Source: Mycobacteriales bacterium (lineage in GTDB: Bacteria; Actinomycetota; Actinomycetes; Mycobacteriales; SCTD01). From it: a stretch of 64,000 nt of DNA. The DNA lies in assembly GCA_030697205.1 (NCBI GenBank), contig JAUYQP010000028.1:52607-116606 (forward strand), read 5' to 3'. The notes under the pieces are model-generated. The model was given only the letters and a program-made list of their open reading frames with translations, ran no database searches and was not told the DNA's origin. The number at the start of each line of letters is the position of its first letter. Within the stretch, counting starts at the first letter, position 1. Shown here in pieces: positions 51,766-60,015 of this stretch. The position numbers and the translations under genes were made by a program.

Positions 51766-51771
51766 ATCGTA
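51766..51771 (-). promoter_or_regulatory. -10 box for the Thr/Pro-rich gene
   Basis: TACGAT on the minus strand, 6 nt before GTG 51759. Confidence 0.55.
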
Positions 51772-51799
51772 GGCGGGCCACCGGGCGCGCGCGGGTGTA

Positions 51800-51823
51800 A
51801 ACCGGTGGCATCACCCGCGCGTC
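51800..51823 (+). promoter_or_regulatory. Candidate ECF-sigma promoter
   Basis: AACC (51800-51803) and CGTC (51820-51823) are separated by 16 bp, the classic -35/-10 layout of ECF sigma promoters, just upstream of the ECF sigma gene. It suggests autoregulation. Confidence 0.6.
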
Positions 51824-51846
51824 GTACGGGGGTGGAGACGGCAGCG

Positions 51847-52395
51847 ATGACGGCGAGTGCGCCCGCGGGCGTGCGGACGGGAGGTGGCGTGTCCGACCGG
51901 CCGCTGTCCCCCGACGAGGTCCTCACCGCGCTCTACACCGCGCACTACCGCGGGCTGGTGCGGCTGGCGGCGTTCCTGCTGCACGACCGCGACAGCGCCG
52001 AGGAGGTCGTGCAGGACGCCTACGTCAAGGTGCACGGCCGGTGGCGCGGGGTGCGCGACCTCGACAAGGGCGAGGCCTACCTGCGCCAGACCGTCGTCAA
52101 CCTGTCCCGCTCGCGGCTGCGCCACCGCACGGTCGAGGTCAAGCACGCTCCGTCGCCGCTCCCGGACGCGATGTCCGCGGAGTCGGGAGCGATGGAGTCG
52201 CTGGAGCGGTCCACCGTCGTGCACGCGCTGTCCCTGCTCCCGCAGCGGCAGCGTGAGGCGATCGTCCTGCGCTACTACGCCGACCTGTCCGAGGCCCAGA
52301 CCGCCCACGCGATGGGCATCAGCGCCGGCGCCGTGAAGAGCCACACGTCACGCGGCATGGCCGCGCTGCGGACCACCCTGCTGGAGGAGCTGTGA
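51847..52395 (+). CDS. ECF RNA polymerase sigma factor (SigE/SigM-like)
   Basis: ATG 51847 gives 182 aa and follows GGTGGAG on a short leader from the ECF-type promoter; GTG 51889, with GGGAGG 4 nt upstream, is the alternative (168 aa). Region 2 reads YTAHYRGLVRLAAFLLHDRD SAEEVVQDAYVKVHGRW, and region 4 is VVHALSLLPQRQREAIVLRY with YADLSEAQTAHAMGISAGAV KSH. The family (SigE-like group) is common in actinobacteria. It overlaps the following membrane protein gene by 4 nt (GTGA), the standard arrangement with a cognate anti-sigma factor. Confidence 0.92.
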   Translation: MTASAPAGVRTGGGVSDRPLSPDEVLTALYTAHYRGLVRLAAFLLHDRDSAEEVVQDAYVKVHGRWRGVRDLDKGEAYLRQTVVNLSRSRLRHRTVEVKHAPSPLPDAMSAESGAMESLERSTVVHALSLLPQRQREAIVLRYYADLSEAQTAHAMGISAGAVKSHTSRGMAALRTTLLEEL

Positions 52396-54131
52396 CCACC
52401 CCCGAGGAGCGCGAGCTCGCGGCCCTGCTGCGCGGCGAGGCCGACGAGCTCGGTCCGCTCGGGCCGGCCTCCGAGAGCCTCGACCGCATCCGCGGCGGCA
52501 TCGCCCGCCGACGTACCCGTCGCCGGGTGGCTCTGTCGACCTCGGCGCTGGGGCTGGCCGCGGTGATCGGAGCCGGGGTCGCCCTGACGGGTGGGGGCGG
52601 CGCGACGTCGCTCGAGCCGATCGCGACGCAGCCACCGACCAGCGCACCGACGGCCACGCCGAGCCCCACCGCCTCGCCGATCGCGGCCGACCCCGACGGG
52701 TCGACGACGTCGCAGCCGGGCACGCCGTTCTTCCCCTTCACCTCCGACGCCCAGGCCGCGGACTGGGCAGCCGCACCCGCCGACCGGGCCTGGGCCGACG
52801 ACCCGGTGCAGGTCGCCCAGCACCTCGTCGACGACCTTCTCGACCTGGACGGGGTCCGGGCCACGTCTTACACGGACTCGACCGGCGTTCCGCTGCAGGT
52901 GGGTGGCGTCACCGTCGCCGTCGCCGATGTCGCGCAGCTGGGAACGACCGACCCACGGCCCTGGGTCGTCCTCGGAGTACGAGCTGAGCGCGGGGCGCCC
53001 GCACCTCTCGTCGTCACTGCGCCCGCCGGCGGATCCGAGGTGAGCAGCCCGCTGACGGTCACCGGCACCGTGAAGGGCGTCGACGAGAACGTCCAGGTCT
53101 CGCTGCGCACCGCCACCGGGACGCTGCTCGGCGCGCAGGGCGCTCCCGCCGGCAGCGAGCAGCCGTGGTCGGCGACGCTGCGCTTCACCGCCGACGACTG
53201 GACCACGGGGGTCGTCACCGCCGTGACGGGCTCACCGAGGGACGGCTCGGTCAACCGCGTCGTCGCGGTCCCCGTCCGCCGCGACCCGACGCCGCGCGCC
53301 TTCGTGCCCGGGCCGACCGAGGCGTTCGCGGCCGAGAAGGACGGCGTCGTCGGCCTCTACTCCGTCACCGACGGCAGGCGGGTCGTGCAGGTGAGCTATC
53401 CGCCGGCCGGCTACACCGACACCAGCCCGCGCCGGACCGGAACGATCGTCGCGTGGCTGCGGCTCGGCCGCGAGTGCAACGACCGCAAGCTGCTGCAGCG
53501 CGACCTCGCCACCGACGTCACGACGACCCTGGTCGCCGACCAGCCGCTGGTCCCTGGCGCGCTCGCGGTGAGCCCCGACGGGCGCTGGCAGGCCTGGGCC
53601 GTCCGGCCCGGCTGCGAGACCGGCCCGACGACGATCTCGCTGCAGGGCCCGTCAGGCGTCCGCACGATCGAGCAGGACGAGAACGGTGGCGTGGCCGACC
53701 TCGACCTGCGCGACGACGGCGCCCTGCTCGTCGGCATCGCCGGCGAGGACGGCGGCTTCCTCGGGCTCTACCAGCCCGGCGCAACCCGCCCCGTCCCGCT
53801 CGACGCCGCGCCTGACTGCCTGCTCTTCAACGGCGGCTTCATCGGCGACCGGGTCGTCGGGCTCGAGCTGTGCGACCCGTTCTCCGCGGACCCGAAGCCG
53901 CTGCGGCGCGTCGAACTGACTCTGACCGGCGATCGGCTGTCGGCACAGGCCACGACGCTGCGCTTCGTCGAGCGGCTCACGACCGCCGACGACCAGGTCC
54001 TCGTGCAGACCCAGGACCCCAAGGGCACGGTGGGTCGCCTCGTCGGGACGCGCTTCGAGCCGTTCCTCCAGCAGCCCGCGTGCGCGGAGACCCTCGAGGC
54101 GAAGGGCTGCGTCACCGGGATCGACTGGTAG
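52392..54131 (+). CDS. Membrane protein with Gmad2-like domain and beta-propeller, putative anti-sigma/sensor (copy 1)
   Basis: The product is 579 aa. A cytoplasmic N-terminus of about 45 residues (MTTPEERELAALLRGEADEL) is followed by one membrane helix (ALSTSALGLAAVIGAGVALT). Outside come a Pro/Thr stalk, a domain around residues 105-190 (PFFPFTSDAQAADWAAAPAD), a Gmad2-like Ig domain (VVTAPAGGSEVSSPLTVTGT VKGVDENVQVSLRTATG) and a C-terminal propeller-like part (GLYSVTDGRRVVQVSYPPAG; ALAVSPDGRWQAWAVRPG). The overlap with the sigma gene and the topology suggest it holds the sigma factor and senses the envelope. No ZAS zinc motif is visible in the short cytoplasmic part, so this is inference. 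Confidence 0.7.
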   Translation: MTTPEERELAALLRGEADELGPLGPASESLDRIRGGIARRRTRRRVALSTSALGLAAVIGAGVALTGGGGATSLEPIATQPPTSAPTATPSPTASPIAADPDGSTTSQPGTPFFPFTSDAQAADWAAAPADRAWADDPVQVAQHLVDDLLDLDGVRATSYTDSTGVPLQVGGVTVAVADVAQLGTTDPRPWVVLGVRAERGAPAPLVVTAPAGGSEVSSPLTVTGTVKGVDENVQVSLRTATGTLLGAQGAPAGSEQPWSATLRFTADDWTTGVVTAVTGSPRDGSVNRVVAVPVRRDPTPRAFVPGPTEAFAAEKDGVVGLYSVTDGRRVVQVSYPPAGYTDTSPRRTGTIVAWLRLGRECNDRKLLQRDLATDVTTTLVADQPLVPGALAVSPDGRWQAWAVRPGCETGPTTISLQGPSGVRTIEQDENGGVADLDLRDDGALLVGIAGEDGGFLGLYQPGATRPVPLDAAPDCLLFNGGFIGDRVVGLELCDPFSADPKPLRRVELTLTGDRLSAQATTLRFVERLTTADDQVLVQTQDPKGTVGRLVGTRFEPFLQQPACAETLEAKGCVTGIDW

Positions 54132-54155
54132 CCCGCAAGCAGGCACGCTGGTCGC

Positions 54156-55877
54156 ATGACCCCGGAGGAGCGGCTGCGCGAGCTCCTGCAGGAGGAGGCC
54201 GAGCAGGTCCTTCCGGCGTACGACGCCCTGCCCCTGCTCCGCGAGCGGGTCCGCCAGCGGCGGTCGTGGCGGCGCCGGCTGCAGCCGGTCCTCGCCGCGA
54301 CTGCCGGGCTTGCCGTCGTCGTCGCGGGCACCGTCGCGACGAGCGCGACCGACCGCAGCAGCGTCGACCGCGCGGTGGAGCGGCCCCGGCCGGAGCCGAC
54401 CGCCGAGCCGAGCGCGTGCGCCGTGCAGGGCGACGTGCTGTGCGCCGAGGAGGGGCCGCTGCCCGAGGTGCCGAGGACGAGCGGCGTGACGACCAGCGGC
54501 GACGCGACACCGTTCTGGCCGTTCGCCGACGACCGCGAAGCGGCCGCCTGGGTTCGCGACCCGGGCGCGCGGACGTGGGCATCGGACCCGCAGCAGGTCG
54601 CCCAGCGCCTCGCCGACGAGCTGCTCGGGCTGCGGGGCGTGACCGCGGGGCCGGTGGCGGAGACCGAGGTGCCGCTGCGGCGCGGCACCGCGCTGATCGG
54701 CACGGTGCGACTCGTGCAGGTCGGGGTCGGTGCCGGCCCGCCCTGGAGCGTCACGTCGGTGCGCGGCGACGCGTTGGCGCTCGGCTCACCCCGCGACGGC
54801 CAGCGGGTCGGCAGCCCGCTCGAGACGCGGGGCTCCGGTGCCGGACCGGTGCTCGTGCGGCTGCTCGACGACGCCGGCACCGAGCTCGCGCGCAGCACCG
54901 CGACCACAGCGGCCGACGGCTGGGAGGCGTCGCTGAACTGGTCGGACCTGCGTTGGTCGACCGGCGCCGTCGTGGCGACGACCCCCAGCGGCCTGGCCCT
55001 CGAGACGGTCCGGCGGGCCGGCTCCCCCGGGCCCGGGCTGCCACCGTCCGCGAGCACCTTCGTGGCCGTCGACCAGGGCGCGGTCGTGCTGCACGACGCC
55101 CGCACCGGCGCGCGGCTGCGACAGCTGTCCTACCCGGGGACGGCCGTGGACAGCAGCCCCAGCAGGGGTGGCGACTCCGCGGTCTTCCTGCGCCGCGTGC
55201 CCGGCCGGTGCGCCGACGTGCTCGTCCGGGTCAGCCTCGGCAACGGCGCGGCCGGCGTCACCGTGACGGACACAGGTATGCGCCGTGAGCACCCGGCGCT
55301 GTCACCGGACGGCCGCACCCTCGCGTGGGTCGAGCGCCCCTGCGACGCGGCCGGTGGCGAGATCATCGTGCGCGGCCCGGACGCCCGCGAGCGCCGGGTG
55401 CCGCTCGTCAGCGAGCGCGTCGACCTCAGCGGCCTGCAGGACCTCGGGCTGCGCGACGACGGGGCGCTGGTCGTCGAGAAGGCCGACGGCGGCGTCGCGG
55501 TGCTGGCCCCCGGCGCGACCTCCGTCGACACGGCGGTCTCGCTCGGCGGTGGGGTCGGGCCTTGCGCCGACACCGCGGTCGCGTGGTCGGGCACGGACCT
55601 CTACCTGTGGCGAGGTTGCGCCGGGCGCCGGGTCGGCCTGCTGCTCGAGGGGCCGGGCTTCGGCAACGGCCTGCAGAGCCCGAGCGATCCGGTGGCCGCG
55701 GTGCTCACCACCGCCGTCGCGCAGACCGCGACCGGGCCGCAGGTGCTCGCCCAGCTCGGCGGTCCCGACTCCCCCGGGCCGGTCGTGCGCGTCGTCGACG
55801 GCCGGGTCGTGGAGCTCTACGCCAACCAGGCCTGCGCGACCGGTGCCCCCGGCTGCCTCACCGACCCCGCCTGGTGA
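54156..55877 (+). CDS. Membrane protein paralogous to its upstream neighbour (copy 2)
   Basis: The product is 573 aa with the same order: cytoplasmic MTPEERLRELLQEEAEQVLP, a membrane helix (LQPVLAATAGLAVVVAGTVA), outer domain TPFWPFADDREAAAWVRDPG ARTWASDPQQVAQRLADELL, a Gmad2-like part (SVRGDALALGSPRDGQRVGS) and a propeller-like C-terminus (HPALSPDGRTLAWVERP; LSGLQDLGLRDDGALVVEKA). It matches copy 1 motif by motif (TPFFPF/TPFWPF; DDPVQVAQHL/SDPQQVAQRL), so it arose by tandem duplication. Each has its own start, 24 bp apart. It may be a second sensor for the same sigma factor. Confidence 0.7.
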   Translation: MTPEERLRELLQEEAEQVLPAYDALPLLRERVRQRRSWRRRLQPVLAATAGLAVVVAGTVATSATDRSSVDRAVERPRPEPTAEPSACAVQGDVLCAEEGPLPEVPRTSGVTTSGDATPFWPFADDREAAAWVRDPGARTWASDPQQVAQRLADELLGLRGVTAGPVAETEVPLRRGTALIGTVRLVQVGVGAGPPWSVTSVRGDALALGSPRDGQRVGSPLETRGSGAGPVLVRLLDDAGTELARSTATTAADGWEASLNWSDLRWSTGAVVATTPSGLALETVRRAGSPGPGLPPSASTFVAVDQGAVVLHDARTGARLRQLSYPGTAVDSSPSRGGDSAVFLRRVPGRCADVLVRVSLGNGAAGVTVTDTGMRREHPALSPDGRTLAWVERPCDAAGGEIIVRGPDARERRVPLVSERVDLSGLQDLGLRDDGALVVEKADGGVAVLAPGATSVDTAVSLGGGVGPCADTAVAWSGTDLYLWRGCAGRRVGLLLEGPGFGNGLQSPSDPVAAVLTTAVAQTATGPQVLAQLGGPDSPGPVVRVVDGRVVELYANQACATGAPGCLTDPAW

Positions 55878-55943
55878 CCCCCCGTCGCCCACCCCACCGC
55901 CCCACCCACCTCACCGACCGCCCCACCCACCCCACCGGCCCGC

Positions 55944-56203
55944 GTCTCGGGTCAGAGTGGTCGCCCTGGTGACCCCGATCGACCGAGACCGCCCGGCAGC
56001 CCGAGCACCGCGCCGTCTCGGGTCAGAGTGGTCGCCCTAGTGACCCCGATCGACCGAGACCGCCGCCGGACCACGCGCGACCGCTGTCTCGGGTCAGGCT
56101 CCGCGCTCTGACGCGGAGGATCCACCGAGACGCAGCCGGCAGCGCCCCCTTCGCACTGTCTCGGGTCAGAGTGGTCGCTCTGGTGACCCCGATCGACCGA
56201 GAC
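55944..56203. repeat. Four regularly spaced 46-bp hairpin repeats
   Basis: Copies at 55944-55989, 56015-56060, 56086-56131 and 56158-56203, each exactly 46 bp, separated by 25, 25 and 26 bp of unrelated sequence. All begin GTCTCGGGTCAG and end CCGAGAC. Copies 1, 2 and 4 differ by single bases and can form inner stem GGGTCA/TGACCC inside outer stem GTCTCGG/CCGAGAC. Copy 3 has a different middle (CTCCGCG/CGCGGAG) that makes another stem at the same length. The array sits between two convergent genes. Confidence 0.75.
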
Positions 56204-56220
56204 GCACCCGGGAGCGCGGG

Positions 56221-56475
56221 TCAGCGCAGGGCGAGGACGGCGGCGGTGAGCAGGCCGACCAGCAGGAACGGCAGGCCGCCGGCGAGCAGCACCGCCCGGC
56301 GCTGCTCCGGCGCGACGAGCCGTGACGCGCACCCGAGCGACAGCACCAGCCCGGCGACACCGACGGCCACCGACACCGGGTGCGGGTCGCCGCCGTCCGC
56401 CAGCCGGCGCAGCTCGAGCAGCGCCGCGCACATCGTCAGCAGCACCCCGACGACGACGCCGGACAGCGCTTTCAC
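56221..56475 (-). CDS. Small membrane protein, 84 aa
   Basis: GTG 56475 overlaps the stop of the 15-residue mini-ORF; GTG 56481 in the same frame is also possible. Three hydrophobic segments (KALSGVVVGVLLTMCAALLE; PVSVAVGVAGLVLSLGC; AVLLAGGLPFLLVGLLTAAV) cover most of the protein. Family unknown. Its last base lies 17 bp from the final 46-bp repeat. The first eight codons are duplicated in the mini-ORF just upstream. Confidence 0.6.
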   Translation of the reverse strand: MKALSGVVVGVLLTMCAALLELRRLADGGDPHPVSVAVGVAGLVLSLGCASRLVAPEQRRAVLLAGGLPFLLVGLLTAAVLALR

Positions 56476-56519
56476 GAGCACTCCGCCAGCGGGCCGACGA
56501 CGCCGGACAGGGCCTTCAC
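56472..56519 (-). CDS. Fifteen-residue mini-ORF from a duplicated start region
   Basis: GTG 56519 overlaps the rsmE stop (GTGA) and encodes MKALSGVVGPLAECS, ending at a TGA that overlaps the next GTG (56475). Its first eight codons repeat those of the following gene (MKALSGVVVG). This looks like a small tandem duplication that left a translational-coupling relay. Confidence 0.4.
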   Translation of the reverse strand: MKALSGVVGPLAECS

Positions 56520-57229
56520 CAGCGGCCCGTCAGCGCGCTGACGACGGCGATCGCGGCCGCACCGGCGGTCGAGGTCCGCAGCACCGACGCCCCCAGTCGG
56601 ACCGCCGTCCCGCCCAGCATCGCCAGCTCCTCCGGCGCGATCCCTCCCTCCGGCCCGACGACGAGGACGACCTCCGACGCACCGCGCAGGTCCAGCGACG
56701 TCAGCGGCACCTCGGCGTCCTCGTGCAGGACGAGCCCGGTCGACGCCGCCAGCCGGGCCGCGACGGCAGCGGTCGAGGCGAGCGGCGACACGACCGGCAG
56801 CCACGCGCGGCGCGACTGCTTCCCGGCCTCGCGCGCCGTCGACGCCCAGCGCTGCCTGGCCTTCTCGCCGCGCTCGCCCTCCCACCGCGTGATGCAGCGC
56901 GCGGCCGCCCAGGGCACGACCTCGTCGACACCCACCTCGGTCGCGAGCTCGACGGCGAGCTCGCCGCGGTCGCCCTTGGCGAGCGCCTGCACGAGCACGA
57001 GGCGCGGTGCGGGCACAGCTTCCGTCGTACGACGGACGACGTCGAGTGCGACCTCGTCGCGGCCGACGCGGGCCACCACGCTGGAAGCCCTGCCCCCGCG
57101 GCCGTCGCAGAGGTCGACGGCCTCGCCGACCCGCAACCGGCGCACGGTCGCGGCGTGCCTGCCCTCCGGTCCGGTGAGGACGACGGTGTCGGGTGAGAGG
57201 TCGTCGGCGAGGAAGACCGGTGCGCTCAC
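56516..57229 (-). CDS. rsmE: 16S rRNA m3U1498 methyltransferase
   Basis: The product is 237 aa. An N-terminal PUA-like part (APVFLADDLSPDTVVLTGPE GRHAATVRRLRVGEAVDLCD) precedes the SPOUT knot: LVLVQALAKGDRGELAVELA TEVGVDEVVPW, EVVLVVGPEGGIAPEELAML and RLGASVLRTSTAGAAAIAVV. It methylates U1498 of 16S rRNA. GTG 57229 shares one base with the dnaJ stop (TAGTG), so it is coupled to dnaJ, as in many actinobacteria. Confidence 0.95.
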   Translation of the reverse strand: MSAPVFLADDLSPDTVVLTGPEGRHAATVRRLRVGEAVDLCDGRGGRASSVVARVGRDEVALDVVRRTTEAVPAPRLVLVQALAKGDRGELAVELATEVGVDEVVPWAAARCITRWEGERGEKARQRWASTAREAGKQSRRAWLPVVSPLASTAAVAARLAASTGLVLHEDAEVPLTSLDLRGASEVVLVVGPEGGIAPEELAMLGGTAVRLGASVLRTSTAGAAAIAVVSALTGRW

Positions 57230-58362
57230 TACAGCGCGTCGCGCAGCTTGCCGAACAGGCCCTTGCCCTTGCCGGAGACGCCCGGCCGCTCCTCGCCGCG
57301 CAGCCGCGCGAGGTCGCGCAGCAGCTCCTCCTGCTTGGCGTCGAGCTTGGTCGGCACGACGACGTCGAGGTGGACGTAGAGGTCACCGCGCCCGGTGCCG
57401 CGCAGGTGCGGGACGCCGCGGGCGCGCAGCGTGAGGACGTCGTCGGGCTGGGTGCCCGGGTGGATGTCGAGCTGCTCGTCGCCGTCGAGGGTCTCGAGCG
57501 GGATGCTCGTGCCGAGGGCCGCCGCGGTCATCGGCAGCGAGACCCGGCAGTGCAGGTCGTCGCCGTCGCGGGTGTAGACGGGGTGCCGCTTCTCCGCGAC
57601 CTCGACGTAGAGGTCACCGGCCGGTCCGCCGCCAGGGCCGACCTCGCCCTCGCCGGACAGCCGGATGCGCATGCCGTCCTCGACGCCCGCGGGCACCTTG
57701 ACCGACAGCGTCCGGCGGGCCCGGACCCGGCCGTCACCACCGCAGGACCCGCAGGGGTGCGGGATCGTCGAGCCGGTGCCGGCGCAGCGCGGGCAGGTGC
57801 GGGTCGTCATGACCTGGCCGAGGAAGGAGCGCTGGACCTGCTGCACCTCGCCGCGGCCCTGGCAGGTCTCGCAGGTCTGTGGGTGGGTGCCCGGCGCGGA
57901 GCCCTCACCGGTGCAGGTGGTGCAGACGACGGCGGTGTCGAGCGTGAGCTCGCGGGTCGCACCGAAGGCGGTCTCCGACAGGTCGCACTCGATGCGGATG
58001 AGCGCATCGGCGCCCTGCCGGACGCGCGAGCGGGGGCCGCGTGCGGCGCCGCCGCCGAAGAACGCGTCCATGATGTCGCCGAGGCCGCCGAAGCCCTGCG
58101 AGAACGGGTTGCCCGCACTGCCCGGGCCGGACTGCAGCGGGTCGCCGCCGAGGTCGACGACCTGGCGCTTCTGCGGGTCGGACAGCACCTCGTAGGCGCT
58201 GGTCACCTGCTTGAAGCGCTCCTGCGCCGCCGGGTCGGGGTTGACGTCGGGGTGCAGCTCGCGGGCGAGCTTGCGGTAGGCCTTCTTGATCTGGTCGTCG
58301 CTGGCGTCACGGGCGACGCCGAGAAGGCCGTAGTAGTCGGTCGCGGCGGCCACGTCAGGCAC
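57229..58362 (-). CDS. dnaJ: Chaperone DnaJ
   Basis: The product is 377 aa. The J domain contains [13 protein letters not shown] (HPD). A Gly/Phe-type linker ([20 protein letters not shown]) precedes four zinc-finger repeats: [28 protein letters not shown] and [10 protein letters not shown]. It delivers substrates to DnaK and stimulates its ATPase. As the dnaJ linked to hrcA, it is the second, HrcA-controlled DnaJ of actinobacteria (dnaJ2). It overlaps hrcA by 8 nt. Confidence 0.96.
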   Translation of the reverse strand: MPDVAAATDYYGLLGVARDASDDQIKKAYRKLARELHPDVNPDPAAQERFKQVTSAYEVLSDPQKRQVVDLGGDPLQSGPGSAGNPFSQGFGGLGDIMDAFFGGGAARGPRSRVRQGADALIRIECDLSETAFGATRELTLDTAVVCTTCTGEGSAPGTHPQTCETCQGRGEVQQVQRSFLGQVMTTRTCPRCAGTGSTIPHPCGSCGGDGRVRARRTLSVKVPAGVEDGMRIRLSGEGEVGPGGGPAGDLYVEVAEKRHPVYTRDGDDLHCRVSLPMTAAALGTSIPLETLDGDEQLDIHPGTQPDDVLTLRARGVPHLRGTGRGDLYVHLDVVVPTKLDAKQEELLRDLARLRGEERPGVSGKGKGLFGKLRDAL

Positions 58363-59374
58363 CTGCCAGCAGGTCGCCGACGTAGCGGGCGACGGCCCGC
58401 ACCGAGCTGATCGAGCTCGCGTAGTCCATCCGCGTCGGGCCGACGACGCCGAGGCCGGCGTAGGCCCGTGCGTCGGGCCCGTAGCCCACGGTCACCACCG
58501 AGGTGGACCGCAGTCCCTCCACGCTGTTCTCCTCACCGATCTTGACGTGCACGGTCGTCGGGTCGTTGACCTCGCCGATGAGCTTGAGCAGGACGACCTG
58601 CTCCTCGAGCGCCTCGAGCACCGGCCGCAGGGTCTGCGGGAAGTCGAGCGCGTGGCGGGTCAGGTTGGCGGTGCCGCCGATCATCACCCGCTCCTCGGGC
58701 CGCTCGACCAGGGTCGAGAGCACGACGGACAGGACGCTGGTGAGGACCGGCCGCAGCGAGGCGGGCGCGGCGTCGGGCAGGTCCTCCAGCGCCCGCGGCG
58801 CGTCGATGAGCTTGGCGCCGTGCAGCCGCGGGCCGAAGACCGCGCGGAGCTGGACGACGTCGTCGTCGGACACCACCGCCGGCAGCTCGAGGACGCGCTG
58901 CTCGACCCGACCGGTGTCGGTGATGAGCACGAGCAGCAGCCGGTTGGGGGCGAGGTGCACGATCTCGAGGTGGCGCACCTCGGAGCGCGACAGCGAGGGG
59001 TACTGCACGACGGCGACCTGCTGGGTGAGCTGCGAGAGCAGCCGCACCGAGCGGTGCACGACGTCGTCGAGGTCGACCGCGCCCTCGAGGAAGCTCTGGA
59101 TCGCGCGCTTCTCCGCGCCTGACAGCGGCTTGACCTGCGAGAGCCGGTCGACGAACAGCCGGTAGCCCTTGTCGGTGGGGATCCGGCCGGCGCTGGTGTG
59201 AGGGTGGGTGATGAAGCCCTCGTCCTCGAGCGCCGCCATGTCGTTGCGGACGGTCGCCGGGCTGACGCCCAGGCTGTGCCTCTCGGCGAGGGCCTTGGAT
59301 CCGACCGGCTCGTTGGTGGAGACGAAGTCCTCGACGATAGCCCGGAGCACCTCGAGCTTGCGGTCGTCCAGCAC
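58355..59374 (-). CDS. hrcA: Heat-inducible transcription repressor HrcA
   Basis: The product is 339 aa. The winged helix is at the N-terminus: [53 protein letters not shown]. The long GAF-like dimer region follows. HrcA represses its own operon by binding CIRCE, and a CIRCE element lies 14 bp upstream of GTG 59374. Confidence 0.96.
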   Translation of the reverse strand: MLDDRKLEVLRAIVEDFVSTNEPVGSKALAERHSLGVSPATVRNDMAALEDEGFITHPHTSAGRIPTDKGYRLFVDRLSQVKPLSGAEKRAIQSFLEGAVDLDDVVHRSVRLLSQLTQQVAVVQYPSLSRSEVRHLEIVHLAPNRLLLVLITDTGRVEQRVLELPAVVSDDDVVQLRAVFGPRLHGAKLIDAPRALEDLPDAAPASLRPVLTSVLSVVLSTLVERPEERVMIGGTANLTRHALDFPQTLRPVLEALEEQVVLLKLIGEVNDPTTVHVKIGEENSVEGLRSTSVVTVGYGPDARAYAGLGVVGPTRMDYASSISSVRAVARYVGDLLAGA

Positions 59375-59387
59375 GCTCTGCCCCTCT

Positions 59388-59414
59388 CTGGCACTCGTCT
59401 CGCAGGAGTGCCAA
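59388..59414. promoter_or_regulatory. CIRCE operator
   Basis: CTGGCACTC and GAGTGCCAA are separated by 9 bp, the CIRCE inverted repeat (eight of nine bases pair). It lies just downstream of the hrcA -10 box, where HrcA binding would block transcription. Confidence 0.9.
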
Positions 59415-59419
59415 GTCTA
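59414..59419 (-). promoter_or_regulatory. -10 box for hrcA-dnaJ-rsmE
   Basis: TAGACT on the minus strand, touching the CIRCE element. Confidence 0.6.
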
Positions 59420-59423
59420 GTCT
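59418..59423 (+). promoter_or_regulatory. -10 box for the GDT1-like gene
   Basis: TAGTCT, 7 nt before GTG 59431; it overlaps the opposite hrcA -10 box by 2 bp, so the two promoters cannot be used at once on one molecule. Confidence 0.55.
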
Positions 59424-59430
59424 CGACCCG

Positions 59431-60015
59431 GTGGAAGCACTGCTCGTGGCCTACGGCCTCGTCGCAGTGGCGGAGCTTCCCGACAAGAGCGCCGTCGTCG
59501 CCCTCGTCATCGGTGCCCGCTACCGCGCCCTGCCGGTCTGGCTCGGGCTGGCTGCGGCCTTCGCGGTGCACGTCACCGTCGCGGTGCTGCTCGGCGGTCT
59601 CGTGGCATCGCTGCCCCGCACCCCGGTCGAGGTCGTCACCGGGCTGCTGTTCCTCGCCGGGGCCGTCCTGCTGCTGCGCTCCGACCCGGGCGAGGCCGTC
59701 GAGGAGGGCGAGGCCGCCGCGGAGGGCGTGACGGCCCGCAGCGACTGGCAGGTCACGGCGGCCGCCTTCGGGGTGGTGCTCGTGGCCGAGTTCGGCGACC
59801 TCACGCAGGTCCTCACCGCCACCCTCGCGGCCCGCTACGACCAGCCGCTGCAGGTCGGCGTCGGCGCGCTGCTCGCGCTGTGGACCGTGTCGGCGCTGGC
59901 TGTGGTCTTCGGCCGCTCGCTGCTGCGGGTCCTGCCGCTGCGACGCATCCAGCAGGTCGCCGCCGTCGCGCTGCTCGCCCTGTCGGCACTGTCGCTCACC
60001 CAAGCGCTCGCCTGA
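59431..60015 (+). CDS. GDT1/TMEM165 (UPF0016) family transporter
   Basis: The product is 194 aa with six hydrophobic segments in two halves. The paired E-x-G-D motifs of the family appear as AVAELPDKSAVVALVIGARY and VLVAEFGDLTQVLTATLAAR. In the first, Pro replaces Gly (ELPDKS). Members export or import Ca2+/Mn2+/H+. The gene ends 20 bp inside the convergent PucR-type gene. Its GTG lies 7 nt after a -10 box that overlaps the hrcA promoter. Confidence 0.9.
   Translation: MEALLVAYGLVAVAELPDKSAVVALVIGARYRALPVWLGLAAAFAVHVTVAVLLGGLVASLPRTPVEVVTGLLFLAGAVLLLRSDPGEAVEEGEAAAEGVTARSDWQVTAAAFGVVLVAEFGDLTQVLTATLAARYDQPLQVGVGALLALWTVSALAVVFGRSLLRVLPLRRIQQVAAVALLALSALSLTQALA

Noticed and set aside
55944..56203. 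CRISPR-like array (46-bp repeats, 25-26-bp spacers)
   Set aside because: Only four units, one with a wholly different centre. Repeats are longer than the spacers, no cas gene is in the window, and the spacers begin with similar GC-rich bases.
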